64,000 nt of DNA from contig PMSM01000002.1 of NCBI GenBank assembly GCA_003168335.1, forward strand, positions 62,001-126,000. Reading direction: 5' to 3'. The notes beneath the pieces are model-generated. The model was not told the DNA's origin. It saw only the letters and a list, made by a program, of their open reading frames with translations, and did not search any database. This DNA comes from Blastocatellia bacterium (GTDB taxonomy: Bacteria; Acidobacteriota; Blastocatellia; Pyrinomonadales; Pyrinomonadaceae). The translations under genes were made by a program, and so were the position numbers. Positions 63,615 to 64,000 of this stretch are shown piece after piece (the first letter of the stretch is position 1; each line of letters begins with the position of its first letter).

Positions 63615-64000
63615 AATGAGGCGCTATATCCGTCGGCGGCTACCGTTCTCAATGGCACGTTTAGCAGTGCCCGAGAGGTAATCATCCCCTCCTCCGGAAC
63701 GAAACTCGGTCGTTACGAAATCCTCGCGCAACTTGGCGCGGGCGGGATGGGCGAGGTGTATCGCGCGCGCGATGAGAAGTTGAATCGCGACGTGGCAATC
63801 AAAATATTGCCGGAAGCCTTTGCGCAGGATCCCGATCGGCTCGCCCGGTTCAAACGCGAAGCGCAAGTGCTGGCCTCTCTGAATCATCCAAACATTGCTT
63901 CAATATATGGACTCGAAGAGTCGCACGGCTTTATGGCATTGGCGATGGAACTGGTTGAAGGCCCAACCCTCGCCGATCGGATCACTGCTGGCCCCATTCC
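63615..64000 (+). CDS. Serine/threonine protein kinase, N-terminal part (runs off the window)
   Basis: The reading frame has the kinase start GTKLGRYEILAQLGAGGMGEVYRARDEKLNRDVAIKILPEAF, with the Gly loop (GAGGMG), the catalytic Lys (VAIKIL), and ends at GPTLADRI. Pkn-type kinases with this beginning are common in Acidobacteriota. The frame is open after a TAG at 63612-63614 but contains no ATG, GTG or TTG before the glycine loop. An ATG in another frame at about 63652 gives only nine codons. Either an unusual start codon is used or the 5' end is damaged. Confidence 0.75.

Overview
The window most likely comes from an acidobacterium, probably class Blastocatellia. This is inferred from gene content: a VWFA-related protein of the type abundant in Acidobacteriota, TPR/TonB C-terminal proteins, a PASTA-less GAGGMGEVY serine/threonine kinase, an ice-binding-like/beta-helix/DUF4214 surface protein, and REP-like palindromes in many intergenic gaps. 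No rRNA and no intact tRNA was seen.

Layout. Positions 1-6.9 kb hold an RND efflux adaptor (cut by the window edge) and pump, a PAP2 phosphatase and a sensor kinase. Positions 7-10 kb hold small lipoproteins, membrane proteins and a methyltransferase. Positions 10-21 kb are housekeeping: serS and galU (divergent), fabG, a helical-repeat protein, two TonB-domain proteins, secA and an S41 protease. Positions 21.7-29.9 kb form a lysine/diaminopimelate cluster (lysC, dapE-like, dapB, dapA, dapD, aminotransferase, asd). Its spacers are filled by nested palindromes. A hydrolase and a PAS hybrid kinase follow.

From a 5' half-tRNA at 33.03 kb the character changes to accessory DNA: gene fragments, a frameshifted ThiF gene, an ImmA/IrrE operon, recombinase pieces, a truncated IS6 element, a NACHT-HEAT NTPase, a SRAP gene with an in-frame stop, and then (about 36-53.3 kb) a series of mostly minus-strand genes separated by two alternating families of imperfect inverted repeats. 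I read these repeats as attC sites of an integron-like cassette array with no integrase in view (CALIN-like). The main evidence is that the cassette starts and the distal attC arms covary: three cassettes each carry a first 9-10 nt that is the reverse complement of the R'' arm of their own attC.

From 53.3 to 62.6 kb lie a DUF5715 protein, a GlxA-type regulator with a serine hydrolase, and a 1522-residue secreted protein. A 3' tRNA-Glu fragment at 63.1 kb and the start of a Ser/Thr kinase close the window.

Best candidates for something new: the cassette array with alternating attC families; the NACHT-HEAT protein with a membrane hairpin inside its NTPase domain; a rhodanese-like gene with an in-frame TGA followed by a SECIS-compatible hairpin (selenoprotein or nonsense mutation); and the nested palindromes of the dap cluster. 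All gene calls rest on reading the translated sequence. No database search was run.
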